From positions 1 to 50,801 of the forward strand of contig JAIPMN010007748.1 in assembly GCA_020650975.1 (NCBI GenBank): DNA of 50,801 nt, given 5' to 3'. This stretch comes from Apostichopus californicus (taxonomy: Eukaryota; Echinodermata; Holothuroidea; Aspidochirotida; Stichopodidae). Each line of letters opens with the position of its first letter. Within the stretch, counting starts at the first letter, position 1. Below the pieces are notes generated by a model. The model was not told the DNA's origin. It was given only the letters and a program-made list of their open reading frames with translations, and made no database searches. Made by a program: the position numbers and the translations under genes. Positions 1-11,900 of this stretch are shown piece by piece.

Positions 1-1080
1 TTGATTTTTCAGGCGAAAACTTGCTAGAATTTCACTTCTAACCGGATGGGAACATGCTTCTGATCAACATGAATCCATTGTAGACATTTAGGCTGACATT
101 TAAAAACCTAGATTTTTTTTTAATCTTCTCAAAATGATGCCGAGAACGGATGCTGACCCCTTAAATCATGTATCAGACATAATCAGTGTTAAAGTAGGTC
201 CATACTCTTCAGAAAGACAGTCTTATTTGAATTTTCAATCCGTTACGTCTTAATTTCATATATTTAGTTTTCAGGCAGAAAACTTGGTATAATTTCACTT
301 TTAACAGGACGGGAACATGCTTCTGATCCATGTGATTCCATTGTAGTCTTAAAGACTGAAATTTGAAAACCTCGCATTTTCGTTTAAATTTGATCATTTT
401 GTAAGGCTATACCCTTATGGCTTTTTTAAAATTTTTGCCCCAAATCACGGTTTTTTAAATCTTCTCAAAATGATGCCAAGAAACGGATGCTGACCCCTTT
501 ATTATGTATCAGACATTATCAGTGTTTATAGTAGGTCCATACTCTTCAGAAAGATAGTCTAATTTGAATATTCAAATCGTTACGTCATAATTTCATATAT
601 TTAGTTTTCAGGCAGAAAAGTTGGTATAATTTTACTTTAAACAGGACGGGAACATGCTTCTGATCCATGTGATTCCATTGTCGACATTAAGACTGAAATT
701 TGAAAACCTCGCATTTTCGTCCAAATTTGATCATTTTGTAAGGATATACCTTTGTGGTTCTTTCAAATTTTGGCACAAAATCGCGGTTTTTTAAATCTTC
801 TCAAAATGATGCCGAGAACGGATGCTGACCCCTTTATCATGTATCAGACATGATCAGTGTTTAAAGTAGTTCCATACTCTTCATAAAAGACAGTCTAATT
901 TGAATATTCAAATCGTTACGTCATAATTTCATATAATTAATTTTCAGGCAGAAAAGTGGGTATAATTTTACTTTTTACAGGACGGGAACATGCTTCTGAT
1001 CCATGTGATTCTATTTTAGACATTAAGACTGAAAATTTGAAACCCTCAAATTTTCGTCCAAATTTGATAATTTTGATCAT
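1..1080. repeat. Tandem repeat, period about 335 bp, roughly 3 copies
   Basis: Two landmarks recur: TATCAGACAT followed by ATCAGTGTT (near 171, 507 and 842) and GGGAACATGCTTCTGATC (near 53, 313, 651 and 984). The spacing is about 335 bp, except for a shorter first interval of about 260 bp. The copies differ by scattered substitutions and small indels. The array probably continues to the left of the window. It ends abruptly near 1080, where Penelope-like coding sequence begins. Confidence 0.85.
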
Positions 1081-1118
1081 TCCTCATTGATCATTGCTCT
1101 AACATTTACTCTTTCATT

Positions 1119-1912
1119 CGCCATACAGATGCTTTGGAAAATCACCTTACTGTCAGGGGCCATAGTGCCAGAAGGGTGAGTGAAGCCATTCAGAGAGTCC
1201 GCTCCTTTTCCAGATCATCTACTTTGGCAGTGAAGAACAAAGAGGGACGAGATTGCGACAACAAGCTCCCCCTGGTTGTGACTTTCCACCCAAATCTTCC
1301 TCCTCTTCAGCAAATCACCTCTAACAACCACGACATTCTCCTCACTTCAGATAGACTCCAACGAGCCGTCCCTGAAAAACCCACCATCGCCTACAAACGT
1401 CCACGCAACCTACTAGACCTTCTTGTGCGTGCTGCTGTTCCACCTCTAACTTCTAACCCTACACCCATTCAGCATGGTACTTTCAAATGTGATCGTATTT
1501 TGAGATGCATCATCTGCAGCCACCACATTGTTGAATCCAATTCCATCACCAGTAACAGCATGCAACTCACACACAAGACTTAAGGGTCACATCACTTGCA
1601 CAACCACTTATGTCATCTATCTGATCTCTTGTAGAGTTTGCGGCATCCAGTGTGTTGGCGAAACCAAAACCACCCTCAAGAAGCGATTCTATGGTCACAG
1701 ATCCACAGTCAACACCATGAAGACTGAAGTCCCAGTTGGAGAACACTTTAACCTTCCCAACCATACCATTAACGACATGTCCCTACAGGGGATTGAATCC
1801 TTAGGTAGCCGTCCTGACCTAGTACGAATCAGCAGAGAGAGGCTGTGGATGCAACGTTCGCCTTCGCACCATTCAACCTCATGGTCTCAACATTCAGGAA
1901 GGACATGACTAA
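1119..1912 (+). pseudogene. PLE polyprotein C-terminus with GIY-YIG endonuclease, frameshifted
   Basis: Three reading segments join into one PLE-like C-terminus. The first (about 1119-1565) starts with ALENHLTVRGH and reaches a Cys pair region, RCIIC. The second (about 1570-1855) holds the GIY-YIG core: VIYLISC, then CVGETKTTLKKRFYGHRS, and later PVGEHFN and RERLWMQR. The third (about 1868-1912) ends with RTIQPHGLNIQEGHD and a stop. The frame breaks lie near 1565-1580 and between 1850 and 1870. In the family the nuclease nicks target DNA for insertion. With two breaks and no reverse transcriptase this copy cannot be functional. Confidence 0.8.
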
Positions 1913-2237
1913 CTTTTCTTCTGTCCCCCTCCTTCTCCACTTGGTCCCCCCCCCCCCACACCATCACTCCTCTTCTCATAGCTCTCTTCCACCTTTGTTC
2001 CTTCACACCTTTCTGTCTTTGTCCTTCTCCAGTTTATTCCCTATCCCCTTACCTTAATCCTTTCTTTGTCCCTCCACTGTTTATCTCCTACCTCTCCTCT
2101 TCCCCTGTTGCTTTCTTCTCTCCATCCCTTGTCTACTAATACCCTTACATCTATCTCTTTGTGTTCACTATACTCATTAACCTGTCTGTATCCTGTGAGT
2201 GTTCTTGTCCCTTCTGTTACTGTTACTTGTCATTAAG

Positions 2238-2276
2238 CTTTTGAAGAAGATCCTGCTAGGATCGAAACGTCAGGCC
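2238..2276 (+). ncRNA. Hammerhead-ribozyme-like motif in PLE tail
   Basis: The order matches a minimal type I hammerhead. A core TTGAAGA (consensus CUGANGA, so C3 is changed to U) is followed by hairpin II (GATCC, loop TGCTA, GGATC). Next come GAAA, a one- or two-pair stem III and the cleavage triplet GTC. Stem I can form from GCTT before the core and AGGC after GTC. Such minimal ribozymes are known from Penelope-like elements. The C3 change suggests weak or no activity in this copy. Confidence 0.55.
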
Positions 2277-2459
2277 AATATACTTTTACACAAAATAAGA
2301 ACTGGTGATAATTTAAGTTACATCGACTTATATGAATGCTGCACCTACATGCTCGTATATTCATCTTAGCAAGCTCATTCGTCTCACAGTTCGATGGAAA
2401 GTGTACTATAGTGTAGCAGGTTGTAAAGCCTAGTTTATTCTTACTTCAGAGACATTTAA

Positions 2460-3033
2460 TTAGAAACATCCAAATACTTTCCTCCGTGTATCTGGCTTGT
2501 TGTCGATGAATTTCTCCGCGATAACGCGTGGTTCGATTCTGTCCAGAATCTCACTATGGACATCGCATAGCAGGAGATGGTTAAGCCTTGAATCCCTTGA
2601 TTGCTTCATGGTACTACGTAACCACGTCTTCAGTCTCCTCAAGGAACTGAATTATCTTTCAGCAGTGCAGGAACTTGCTGGATTTACGAGAACGAGTCTG
2701 AGTAATTGTTCAACTTGTTAGAACATTTTTCGGACATCTGGGCTCGTTGATTAAAATATTTCATGGAAGTCAATGATGTACGTACCTGTGAAGTTCCTGT
2801 GAAAAAAATGCAAGTTCCTGTTCTAGATCAGTAGTCAGTTCCGGGTAACGTCCAGCAACAACTGCATTGTACTCTACAGTAATTAGCATAGCGGTCAGTT
2901 TCCCATATTCCGTAAGATCCGTTGATGTGAAATATGTATCCAACTTTGCGAGTGCACTGTCCAAAACTTTGAAATATTGAGGTCGATTCAGTTCTTCTAC
3001 ACTGTCAAAATTGGGTGTGTTGTAATTCCGCAT
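2460..3033 (-). pseudogene. hAT-type transposase C-terminus, decayed
   Basis: Two blocks read on the minus strand. The upstream block (about 3033-2770) contains FDSVEELNRPQYFKVLDSAL and resembles the segment before the catalytic end of ZMYM1-like hAT transposases. The downstream block (2654-2460) contains FSSLRRLKTWLRSTMKQSR and then RLNHLLLCDVH, the classic hAT C-terminal dimerisation region. A TAA sits just before FSS, where the family normally has the Ser of SERSFS, and a short deletion lies upstream. A GT donor-like site at 2786 could suggest an intron, but mutational decay explains the break better. Confidence 0.65.
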
Positions 3034-3219
3034 TCAAATCTTGTCTTTTATATTATTCGCACAATGCTGGATCAAACTGCGCCACAGTTCAAATACAGGG
3101 GAATTTGAAATGCAACGTTTGGTCAAGGCAAATTGGTGGGGAAACGGTATATCATGTCCCCACCACTGAAAAAGTTGGTGGGGACGTATACTGCTGTCCC
3201 CACCATGATGTGCGCCCAT

Positions 3220-3560
3220 GACTACAAACATTACTGCAAATCAACTAAACTGCATTGTTACTGTATTATTACTGTAACGGCATTGTTACCACAAACATTA
3301 CTGCAGATAAACGTAACTGAATTCTCCCTGTATTTTGACTGTGACTGCTTTGTTACTGCAAACGTTAATGCAGATCACCTTAACTGCATTGTTACTGTGA
3401 CGGCATTGCTACTACAAACGTTTCTGCATATAAACGTAACTACATTGTTACTGCATTATTACCGTGACTTGCATTGTTACTGAAATATTACTACACTGTT
3501 ACTACAACTAGGTAGACGTAACTGCATTGTTACTGTATCCTGATTGTATCTGCTTTGTTG
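3220..3560. repeat. Degenerate short-period repeat rich in GCATTGTTACTG words
   Basis: Variants of GCATTGTTACTG and ACAAACGTTACTGCA alternate with AACGTAACTG for about 340 bp. The period is irregular, so this is an old, diverged array. No coding potential is visible. Confidence 0.5.
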
Positions 3561-6500
3561 GTGCATTTTCGGGAACCAAACCTACTTAAATTGAAAGCAG
3601 GGGATGTACACCCTACATGCACCCTCCCCCGTAACTTTGCTATATATTTGCGTTTGGGTGGGAATGATAAAGGGTTGTAGACAGGGGCATAGTCAACCTT
3701 CGTGGTGTGAGGGACAAAGGCAATTGGTGCAAAATGTTGCTATAACTTCCATCATCTCAACTACATTTGTGCATATGACTTTGCGTGGGTGTGTTACAGA
3801 AGCCATTTGGAAGTAGGGCTAAATGTTGGGGAGGGGAAGTGGCATGTGTTCTCATTCTCCCAATGGTTGCGGCCCTGTATGCAATTAACGATATTTATCA
3901 TTTTCTAAATAGTAGCCTACGTGTTGATAAGTATATGCACGGATCTCATATCTCTACACATTGACCCATGCAAATGGAGATGCTGTGTTTTTTTTATTGA
4001 AGATGACAGTTACGTTACATACGACGTAGGACATTTTTGATGATAAGTGTCATTTACTGAAGCAATGTTAACTTGTTCAGAGAAATTTCGTTCTAAGCTT
4101 AGTATGGCTAATGGGGAAAACTTAATGAGAAGCAGATCATACAGTGCTATATAAAAACAAGTATAGCATTTCTAGCATCATAAATATCAAAGCTGTTTAT
4201 TCTTCCTTTGCAATTTATTTCTTGTCGTCCCAGTGGCGTCGTAAAGACACCTCACCACTGGTTGCAATGATCTCTAAGAAAAGTCACGCACTGTCATGAT
4301 GGAATAGCATGACATTATCCCAGCTTTAGGTCAGGTAAAAATGAATGCTTTAAAGGGGAAAACATTGTGCAAAACAAGTTTGATATCAATGTGTCATCAT
4401 CTACTTTATTACTGATACGGGTTTTTTTCTTTACCATTCAATCACTCAACAATGAAGAAATATAACAAGTAGTTTCTGTATATACTTCATTAATGTTGAC
4501 ACAAGACAACATTAAAACATCCATTTATTGATCAATCTTCACCATCATGTTGTCAACCCATCCCTCCTTACTTTCTTCTTCCAAAACGTTTACAGACTGA
4601 ATTTATTCAGCCTGTTATTTGTGGTTTTTCTGATTGTTACTAATGAAAGATAAAAGTATTCACTATGATTAAACACTCTAGACTTACAAAACATTTAATC
4701 TTCTTCAAGTACTAAAAAAAAAAACACTATATATTAGGCTTAGTTAAGATTCCTTCCAGCTGAGAACTTAACTTATTAAGTTTTCAGTTGTAGCTTCGTT
4801 TTCACGAGTTCACGAGATGAAACAAAAAAAATTATGACACAAATTCATGATCTGTTATTTATATCGTTCACATCTAACAGCTAGTGGAGACAGACAGTGT
4901 GAGATACGGAGGTCTATTGCATTCTGGGTAATAAGGTACCGAAGCCAATAAGTACTCATACCGCGGTTCGTACATTCAATGTCCACAGCGTTGACGAGAG
5001 GTGTATTATTCCTCCTCTATTTAGAACTTGTTAAGATAAGGTCAGCTTGGCTGTAATACATGTTGAGTTATTTTGTAAGAGCGCCGCCTCTGACGATAAA
5101 GCCTCTTGAATTCATTGCGGCTACTTGTATGTGTCTAGCGTTATGATTATAAGCTAGGAAACATTACAGGCCACTATGGGTCGCCGTCACATTCGTTTGT
5201 CACATACGGCGCCCCATAGGCCACACCCAAATCTCTTGCTACGTGTTATCTTGCATCAAGGCCATAGTGACAAGGTCAGTCCATTGCTATGATCCACATC
5301 AATGTGTTCTACTGTAACACTTGGCTATAGTTAATAGTGAGTGATTTCACAGCAAAGAACATCGATTTGTAAGGTCCATATTGAATGTTTTCTCCCCCCC
5401 CCCCCCAAAAAAAAATCCCATTTTTAATCAAATGAGATATTCTCAAAAAAACCAACTTCTTGCAGCATTTTTCATAAATTTCCTGGGATTTTTAATTCAA
5501 GACAAAGTCAGCGATTCCAAAGTGTTGTAGTTAGATACATTCTTCAACATGATAACATCAAACACAAATTAATTCATCTGTCTGCTTTTAACACAAATTA
5601 CTGATCTAAACCGACCAAATATAAATACAATTTGTACATGTCACATATTTACCAGCACACATGTGACTTCAAATTGTTCTACATATAACTTACAAACAGA
5701 GGAATGCGACATTTCACTTTACTCTCGTCTAACTCTCTATTATTGAACAAGCTCCCCAGACCCTATATTTTTGCCAAGGACATGTTAACAGATCTTAGTA
5801 TAGTAAGAACTTCTGATCACATGTCTATTCATATGACTTTCAGGAAAACCTGTTGACATCATTTCCTGTAATTACTTCAAAACCAAAACACTGTTTTATT
5901 GTCTTATCACTGGCATTGTATTCAAGATAAGTGTGAAATCTCAACATAACTATATTCCAAAAAGAAGGAAGGGGATGTATTTCACCAGTATGTTACTTCT
6001 GCCTGCCTTACATTTCAATGAACAAGCTAATTGGAATCTCTATCTGCTAACCATGGACCTGAAAATCTCAGCATATTTAAGAATCGTCTGATGATCAATA
6101 TTCAAAATGATGAGTTTGGGGGAAATATAAACAATACATATCTCTGTGATGATTTTTCAGAACAGAACAGTGATTCAATTTTCAAACTCTTCATGTGTTT
6201 TAAATCTTATAGATGTTATATAGTCAAGATAAGTACACCTGAAAATATACCCCATTCAAATTTTCAACATACTCCCCTTTAAACTGAAAAGATAACCTTT
6301 TAACTTATAATGACAAAAGGGAAACATGTTAGCACACATGAAAATATCCACAAGAAAAGTGTATTGAAAAACATTGAACATAAACTCCAAATTGCTGTGA
6401 TCCTGTTTAGGAAGAAATAAATCACCACATTTAACAAAAAATTATATGAAATACACACTACTTTTTCACAAATTTCAACAAAATATTTTGTCCAAATTTC

Positions 6501-8770
6501 TAATTCTTGTTGATGAAAATCTTAGATACCCAATGTTTATTGAATACCACATTCCTAGCAGCCTACTCAACAGAGGTCTGCAAATTGTCCAATGCTAGTC
6601 CACTGCAATGTCCAATTGTGCGCTGTTCTACACTACGATGGAGTATTACTGCTAAGATAGTAACGGTAACATTCTAAAAACATGCCTCACATCTTTTACC
6701 GTGTGTCCTATTCCAAAACAATTATCCAAACCTTTGGTTGCCAAATATCCATAGGAAATCTACTTGTTTGTTAAAATGTATGGAAAAGGAAATGTGTTCT
6801 TTTGTTCACGGAAATGAATTTTTTTATTTCAAGGCATGCCCTAAAATTTACGCAGACCTGTTATAACAAGGCGTCCAAGAGTGGCTGGTCGTGAATATTT
6901 TCACTCTACAGATGTTTAGTTGAGACCGTAAAGGATGAAAATTGTGCTCTGAAACAGTCGTCGCAATTTTGACCGTCAAACATAGCCGCTGCAGTGTGTC
7001 AATAGGTGTCGCCGTCGACAAGGTCTGGAGACATGCAAACATGATTACTCGCCATCATACTGCGATTAAACCTGAACTCGACTATGACTTCTATCCCGCT
7101 AAACCCATGACTTTTCTCGACTACCGACATCCTACTTATTTTTCTCCTCTATCTTGGACAGTTTTATGTCATTGCAAAAGACCTTGCCTTCATTCCAAAG
7201 TACAAAACTCAAAGCAAAGTAAATATATGGTAAACTCCACTAAAAAAAAACAAAAAACTATAGTTCACAATGAAACACATTTGGAAAGACATTCAGAAAG
7301 TATGAAAACTAATGGAAGAGTGGAAAATTCTATTGATAGAAACGGAGACACATTGAATTATTAAGATTCGTGGCCAGCTTTCTGGAACCATTTGGTTTAT
7401 ATTCAAATCCAGAATTTGTATAAATAAGTCTAAAACGACCAAAAAATAAAGATGAATGAAATCGGACATTTGGAAGCGGCGTCGCGGGAGGCCCTTGCAG
7501 TCTTCCACTTCTTGCGTTTCGAGGAATCCTTCTTCTCTCAGTTTTTAAATACTATCATAGTTTATTTATACTAAGGTTTACACCAATAAAGTATTAAATT
7601 AAATTAGACTGGTTTGCCTCGTAAAGGTTCTCTTTAAAGTACTTTGCTGGTTAATTGTTGTCGAGTAATGGTAACAATCATCGTGTTTCTTTTCTCTTTC
7701 ACCGAAATTTGACGGCCGAACCTTCTCCCGGGTTTATTTTGTTTGTTTTAACATCTTCATTGCGATTCTTCACTGGTAATTTGTTCGAAATTGAGCATTG
7801 TAGGGGGGCGTTTCTCCAGGTGTCCCCTACAAAAGAATAAAAATCATGAATTAAATCAACATTGGAAGCAGACACAGTCAGTGGTTAATTAATGCTTTAT
7901 AAGGACTTCACAAAGGAGGATGCTATTTCATAAATGTCTTCTCGTCTTTTTTAAAGTTGGTTCGATAAGTAACGTATCTTTCCAAGGAGTAAAAACATCT
8001 GCCGAGATACCAGTGTAAGAAACAAATATTTTGATGACTTTTGTGTTATTGAATTTGATTGTCAAAACCTTGAAGGAGAGGCAAACACAACTGTGTGATG
8101 AACAGCAACTGCAAACATCTCAGGAAAACCTTTTCATTTTTTCCATTTCAGAGGAATCAGGGAATAAACTGATTCGTCTGGGGGTTTCCATCTTGTGATG
8201 TCATAGCTTCATCAGGTTGTGAAAGCTCACACTTTTTTTTTCTTTTTTATTACAATTTCATATTTTCATAGAGGATGTCATCTACAAAACATTGAAATAT
8301 AAGCCAGTGATAAATCCTTAACTACTTAAAGATTCAACATTTGCAAGACCCACCTCTCTATTGTGACAGCTAAAGAATACTACCACAAATTTAACCATAT
8401 CTGGGACCTAATAATGTACATATTTCAGATTGTTCAAGTCTGTAAGATTTGCCCAAGACCCCAGCCTTTTTGTTAATTGAACATATCATTAAACCTGGTT
8501 CCCAATAGGTATTCAGATTTTTTGCTTTAGGTGTTTTGAGGAACTGCTTCATCATAAACATATCTATCACACAGACAAATGTATAAGGTTTGCTGTCTTC
8601 TCCTTTCGGTGAAAACAATAACGAGAACAAATTTCAGAGATAAATACGTAATATTTTCTATTTTCTCAGTCCTAAGACTATTGTGTTGCACACTTGGATA
8701 TACATATGAAATTGAAATAGTGGTAAGACTATGATCAAACCACAGGGGAGTTATTAACTGACCCAAAGCT

Positions 8771-8917
8771 GGTGTTCTATTCACCAAACCTACACATCTC
8801 TCCTACAATGTACATATTAGTGTTCTATTCACCAAACCTACACATCTCTCCTACAGTGTACATATTGGTGTTCTATTCAACAAACCTACACACATTCCTC
8901 CAATTATGTACATATCG
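8771..8917. repeat. 49-bp tandem repeat, three copies
   Basis: GTGTTCTATTCACCAAACC and CTACACATCTCTCC followed by TGTACATAT recur at about 8771, 8820 and 8868. The third copy is the most diverged. It lies about 110 bp downstream of the last recognised CECR2 exon, in gene orientation. Confidence 0.8.
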
Positions 8918-8999
8918 GGCCTTATTTCTTTAATTTTGCTTCACATTTCGGGTCGACCAGAGAAACACCCTTAAACATTTGCCCCTGGTTTAGGAGTCA

Positions 9000-11900
9000 T
9001 TAATCTGAATGGTGCAGACTTACCTGGTATTGCACTACTAATGTAGGTTTCTGTTGAAGGTTGTGCTGCACCATGTGATGGTTATTGACAACAGGGTTCA
9101 TCCCCTGTCCATACATCCCTGGGACTGTCTGCCTGCCCGCCGCCACGTTGACCACTGATTGGCTGTTCAGGAGACCGTTCGGCTGAATGTTCAAGGTCAG
9201 CGACGGGGCAGAGGCTATCTGTAGGATGTTTAGCTGTGGACCCATGGTGGCGGGTGCCTGATTTGATATTGCACCAGACTGGTGGAGTAAATACTGGTTC
9301 TGTCGTAGAGACTGGGCCGCCTGGGCGGGATACCTCGAGACCGGACGCACGATTGTCGGTTGGCTGGGGAAGGGCTTCGAGGACTGGAAGGGGGAACTAG
9401 GGTCATTCAGTTTGGAACTGGTAGCCTGCTGGGGAAGATTAAAACCTGGCGATCCAGAGGGTACGAAAGTACTGTACGACAGCCCTTTGGCACCATGCTG
9501 ACTTAAATTTCCTATTTGTGATGGACTTTGTTGCATCAATTGTCCAGGAAACGAACTTTGTTTGATATCTACAGAACCCTCTATCCTCGGTCTGTCTTTA
9601 CCGACAGAATGGAATGCACTAAAATGACTCGACTTTCCTGGTCTGAAACCGGTCAGCAATCGGGGAGCGTCCCCTTCGCCGACCTTTGGCGAACCCGCCG
9701 GGCTTGACTTGGAGGCGACATTAGAAAAGTACGTATCTGCAGTGGCGGTTGCCACCATCGGGTGATGGTGGCCGGTGGCCACTTTAACGGAGCTAACGTA
9801 GCTATCTGAAGACGGTTTTGCAGAGGGTGTAGAGGTAGGGTCCAATGGGTTGACGGCGTTGTAAACCGTCGACAGATTTGAGGGCACCACCAACGGCGAG
9901 GCCACTTCTGGAAGAGTGTTTTTAGAGGGTCTGTTATTAGAGACGGAGCAGGGACTGAACGTTGGTGCCGTCTCTGACTTGATCTTTACGAGCGGCTGAC
10001 TAGCACGTGTGGAAGAAACGGGGACGGGTTCGATCTCTTTATTCAGACTCTTGCCGTGGCCACCGCTTAAGGTCAAGTCCTCTTTGACCTTGGCAGCCAC
10101 TTTGGCAATCGTCACAGGCTGAGGAGGGGAAGCACTTCTAGCCTCGGGGCTCTCCTCTGACTTGCTCGAGATGGAGTTATCGCCTCTGACGATGAAATCT
10201 TTCCTGTCGTCCTCGTCTAAAGACACTCCTAGACGGTCTGTGATCGCTTCTAGTCTCTGCAGAGAAGTTAGATGACTGTTACTCGTCTGGTCATCGACAT
10301 AGCTGGAAGAAACATCCTCCTTTTCCGATTTCCTCTTACTAATGTTCTCCGTCGTCGAATGCTTCCGATTACTAACACTTTCCTTCTCACTTGTCACTTT
10401 TGTCTTCCTCGGTCTATTTGGAGATTTTTTCTTCGCTGAAGGTTCTCTCACTTTCTCTTTCTTTTCTGAAACTGTCGCTTCCTTCGTGAAATAAAGTTTC
10501 TCAGACGGCTCTTCTTCTTCCTTCTTGGTTGGCAATACAATCTTTGATTTCTTGGGGCTAATTGGAACCGCCACGCCACCATCCTCCTTCTTGCCCGCAT
10601 CGCCTGGCGACTCGTTCCTCTCCCTCCTCGAATTTTCCTCCTCGACAGAATCGTGATCCCGGTTAGTTGAATTAGACTGAAGACCTTCGCTGGTAAATTT
10701 CTCTTGAACTTCCACGTCGCCCGACCTCCGTTTCTCTTCGTGATACGAGGGGTACACTCTGGTTTCTTCTGCTCTCTCCTCCGACCGTTGTTCGTCGTCG
10801 TCTTCGTCTCTACCGGTGTCGTTACTGTCCGAGGTCGACTCCATCTCGGTGTAATTGAGCGCCTTGCTCCTCCGCCGGAGTTCCCTTGGATACGAGAGGC
10901 AGTAGGCAGAGTCCTGGTCGGACGCAATATCCGATAATTCCCCGTCGCTGATGCAACCCGGAGGGAAATGTTGGTCCAGGGCCTCCTGGAAGCAGGAGGC
11001 TACGTTGGCACCCATCATCGTGTACTCTGAAGAGGAGTAATTTCAAAACAGGATTATTTCAATCTCATTCTAGAATTGATAAGAGGTAGTCATAGATTTT
11101 ATATTACATTTTCAACAAAATTGTATTTGAGTTGATTCATACAGACAGGTAGATATGTTATAAATAGTTTTTGTGATTTCCACGAGCATCGTTCAACACG
11201 TTTGATGAAATATACATATAAAGTTTTGGTTACATGAAGCACTTTTCTATCGGAACAAAGAATGTCGCTTACCACTCTCAGGTCCGTTGTACTCTACACA
11301 GTTACTGAAAATCAACTCCATATCTACCTCAAACTGAAAAAAAAAGAGAACAAGGAAGCCATGATGGTAGAAAGACACACGTAACTAGTCGGAGGTTTTG
11401 CAGAGATTCACAGAAATTTAACAAACTTTTTCTTGAACTTGTAAAAGAGCAAAAAGAAAGTTTTTGGCTAGAGCAGAGTTCAAACCCATTACCTCAGGGT
11501 TACAAGCCCTTTGCTCATCTAAAAAGGGCTACCCAGCCCAGCTATACCTTGACATACTATTGTTGCTATACTATACTATACTATACTATACTATAGCTAT
11601 ACTATTGCTACACTATACTACTTGCTATACTATTGTTACCTAGTTATTGATTAATTTGTAGTTGAGGAGGGTGGAGTTTGGGAGGAGATGAGATGAGATT
11701 GGGAGGAGGGAAGCAGCGGGAGGGGGGAAGGGCATAGGACACTTTCCATGGATACATCCCTACCTTGGCCTTTGACCTGTACATCTCTTCTTGAACTTTG
11801 ACCTCCACTGTGCTAATGTCCATAGGACTCTGAATGATGTCATAATAAGCTGGAGCAAAAGATTCCTGGACGGGGTCAACAAATGGCCAAGCATCGGGGT

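Larger units (their letters stand above)
1105..2320 (+). mobile_element. Penelope-like retroelement (PLE), 5'-truncated remnant
   Basis: Only the end of the polyprotein survives: the region before and including a GIY-YIG endonuclease domain. It is followed by a pyrimidine-rich 3' region (about 1915-2230) and a tail with hammerhead-like sequence near 2238-2276. The 3' region is clearly repeated at 43635-43965 on the minus strand, which confirms a dispersed family. PLEs are non-LTR-like retroelements whose reverse transcriptase is usually followed by a GIY-YIG nuclease. Here the reverse transcriptase is missing, so the copy is dead. Confidence 0.8.
3034..8990. other. About 6 kb without a recognisable gene
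   Basis: Both strands give only short, unrelated open frames. The visible contents are a GTCCCCACCA hairpin at 3156-3185, a degenerate repeat of GCATTGTTACTG-like words (about 3220-3560), homopolymer tracts (near 5395-5415) and a 49-bp tandem repeat at 8771-8917. Some of this may be 3' untranslated sequence or terminal exons of the CECR2 gene, which runs leftward into it. I could not identify a convincing downstream exon. Confidence 0.5.

Noticed and set aside
2642..2786. Intron within the hAT transposase remnant
   Set aside because: A GT donor-like site exists at 2786, but the region still aligns loosely with the missing transposase segment (VPA, then AER before FSS). A stop codon and a small deletion explain the break better.
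6942..7364. Plus-strand open frame of 140 residues
   Set aside because: No recognisable domain, no splice or promoter support, and a Lys/Thr-rich low-quality end. Not strong enough to call a gene.
10448..11046. Other open frames overlapping CECR2 exon 14 on both strands
   Set aside because: The bromodomain end in the chosen frame and splice phase fix the reading frame. The others are shadows.
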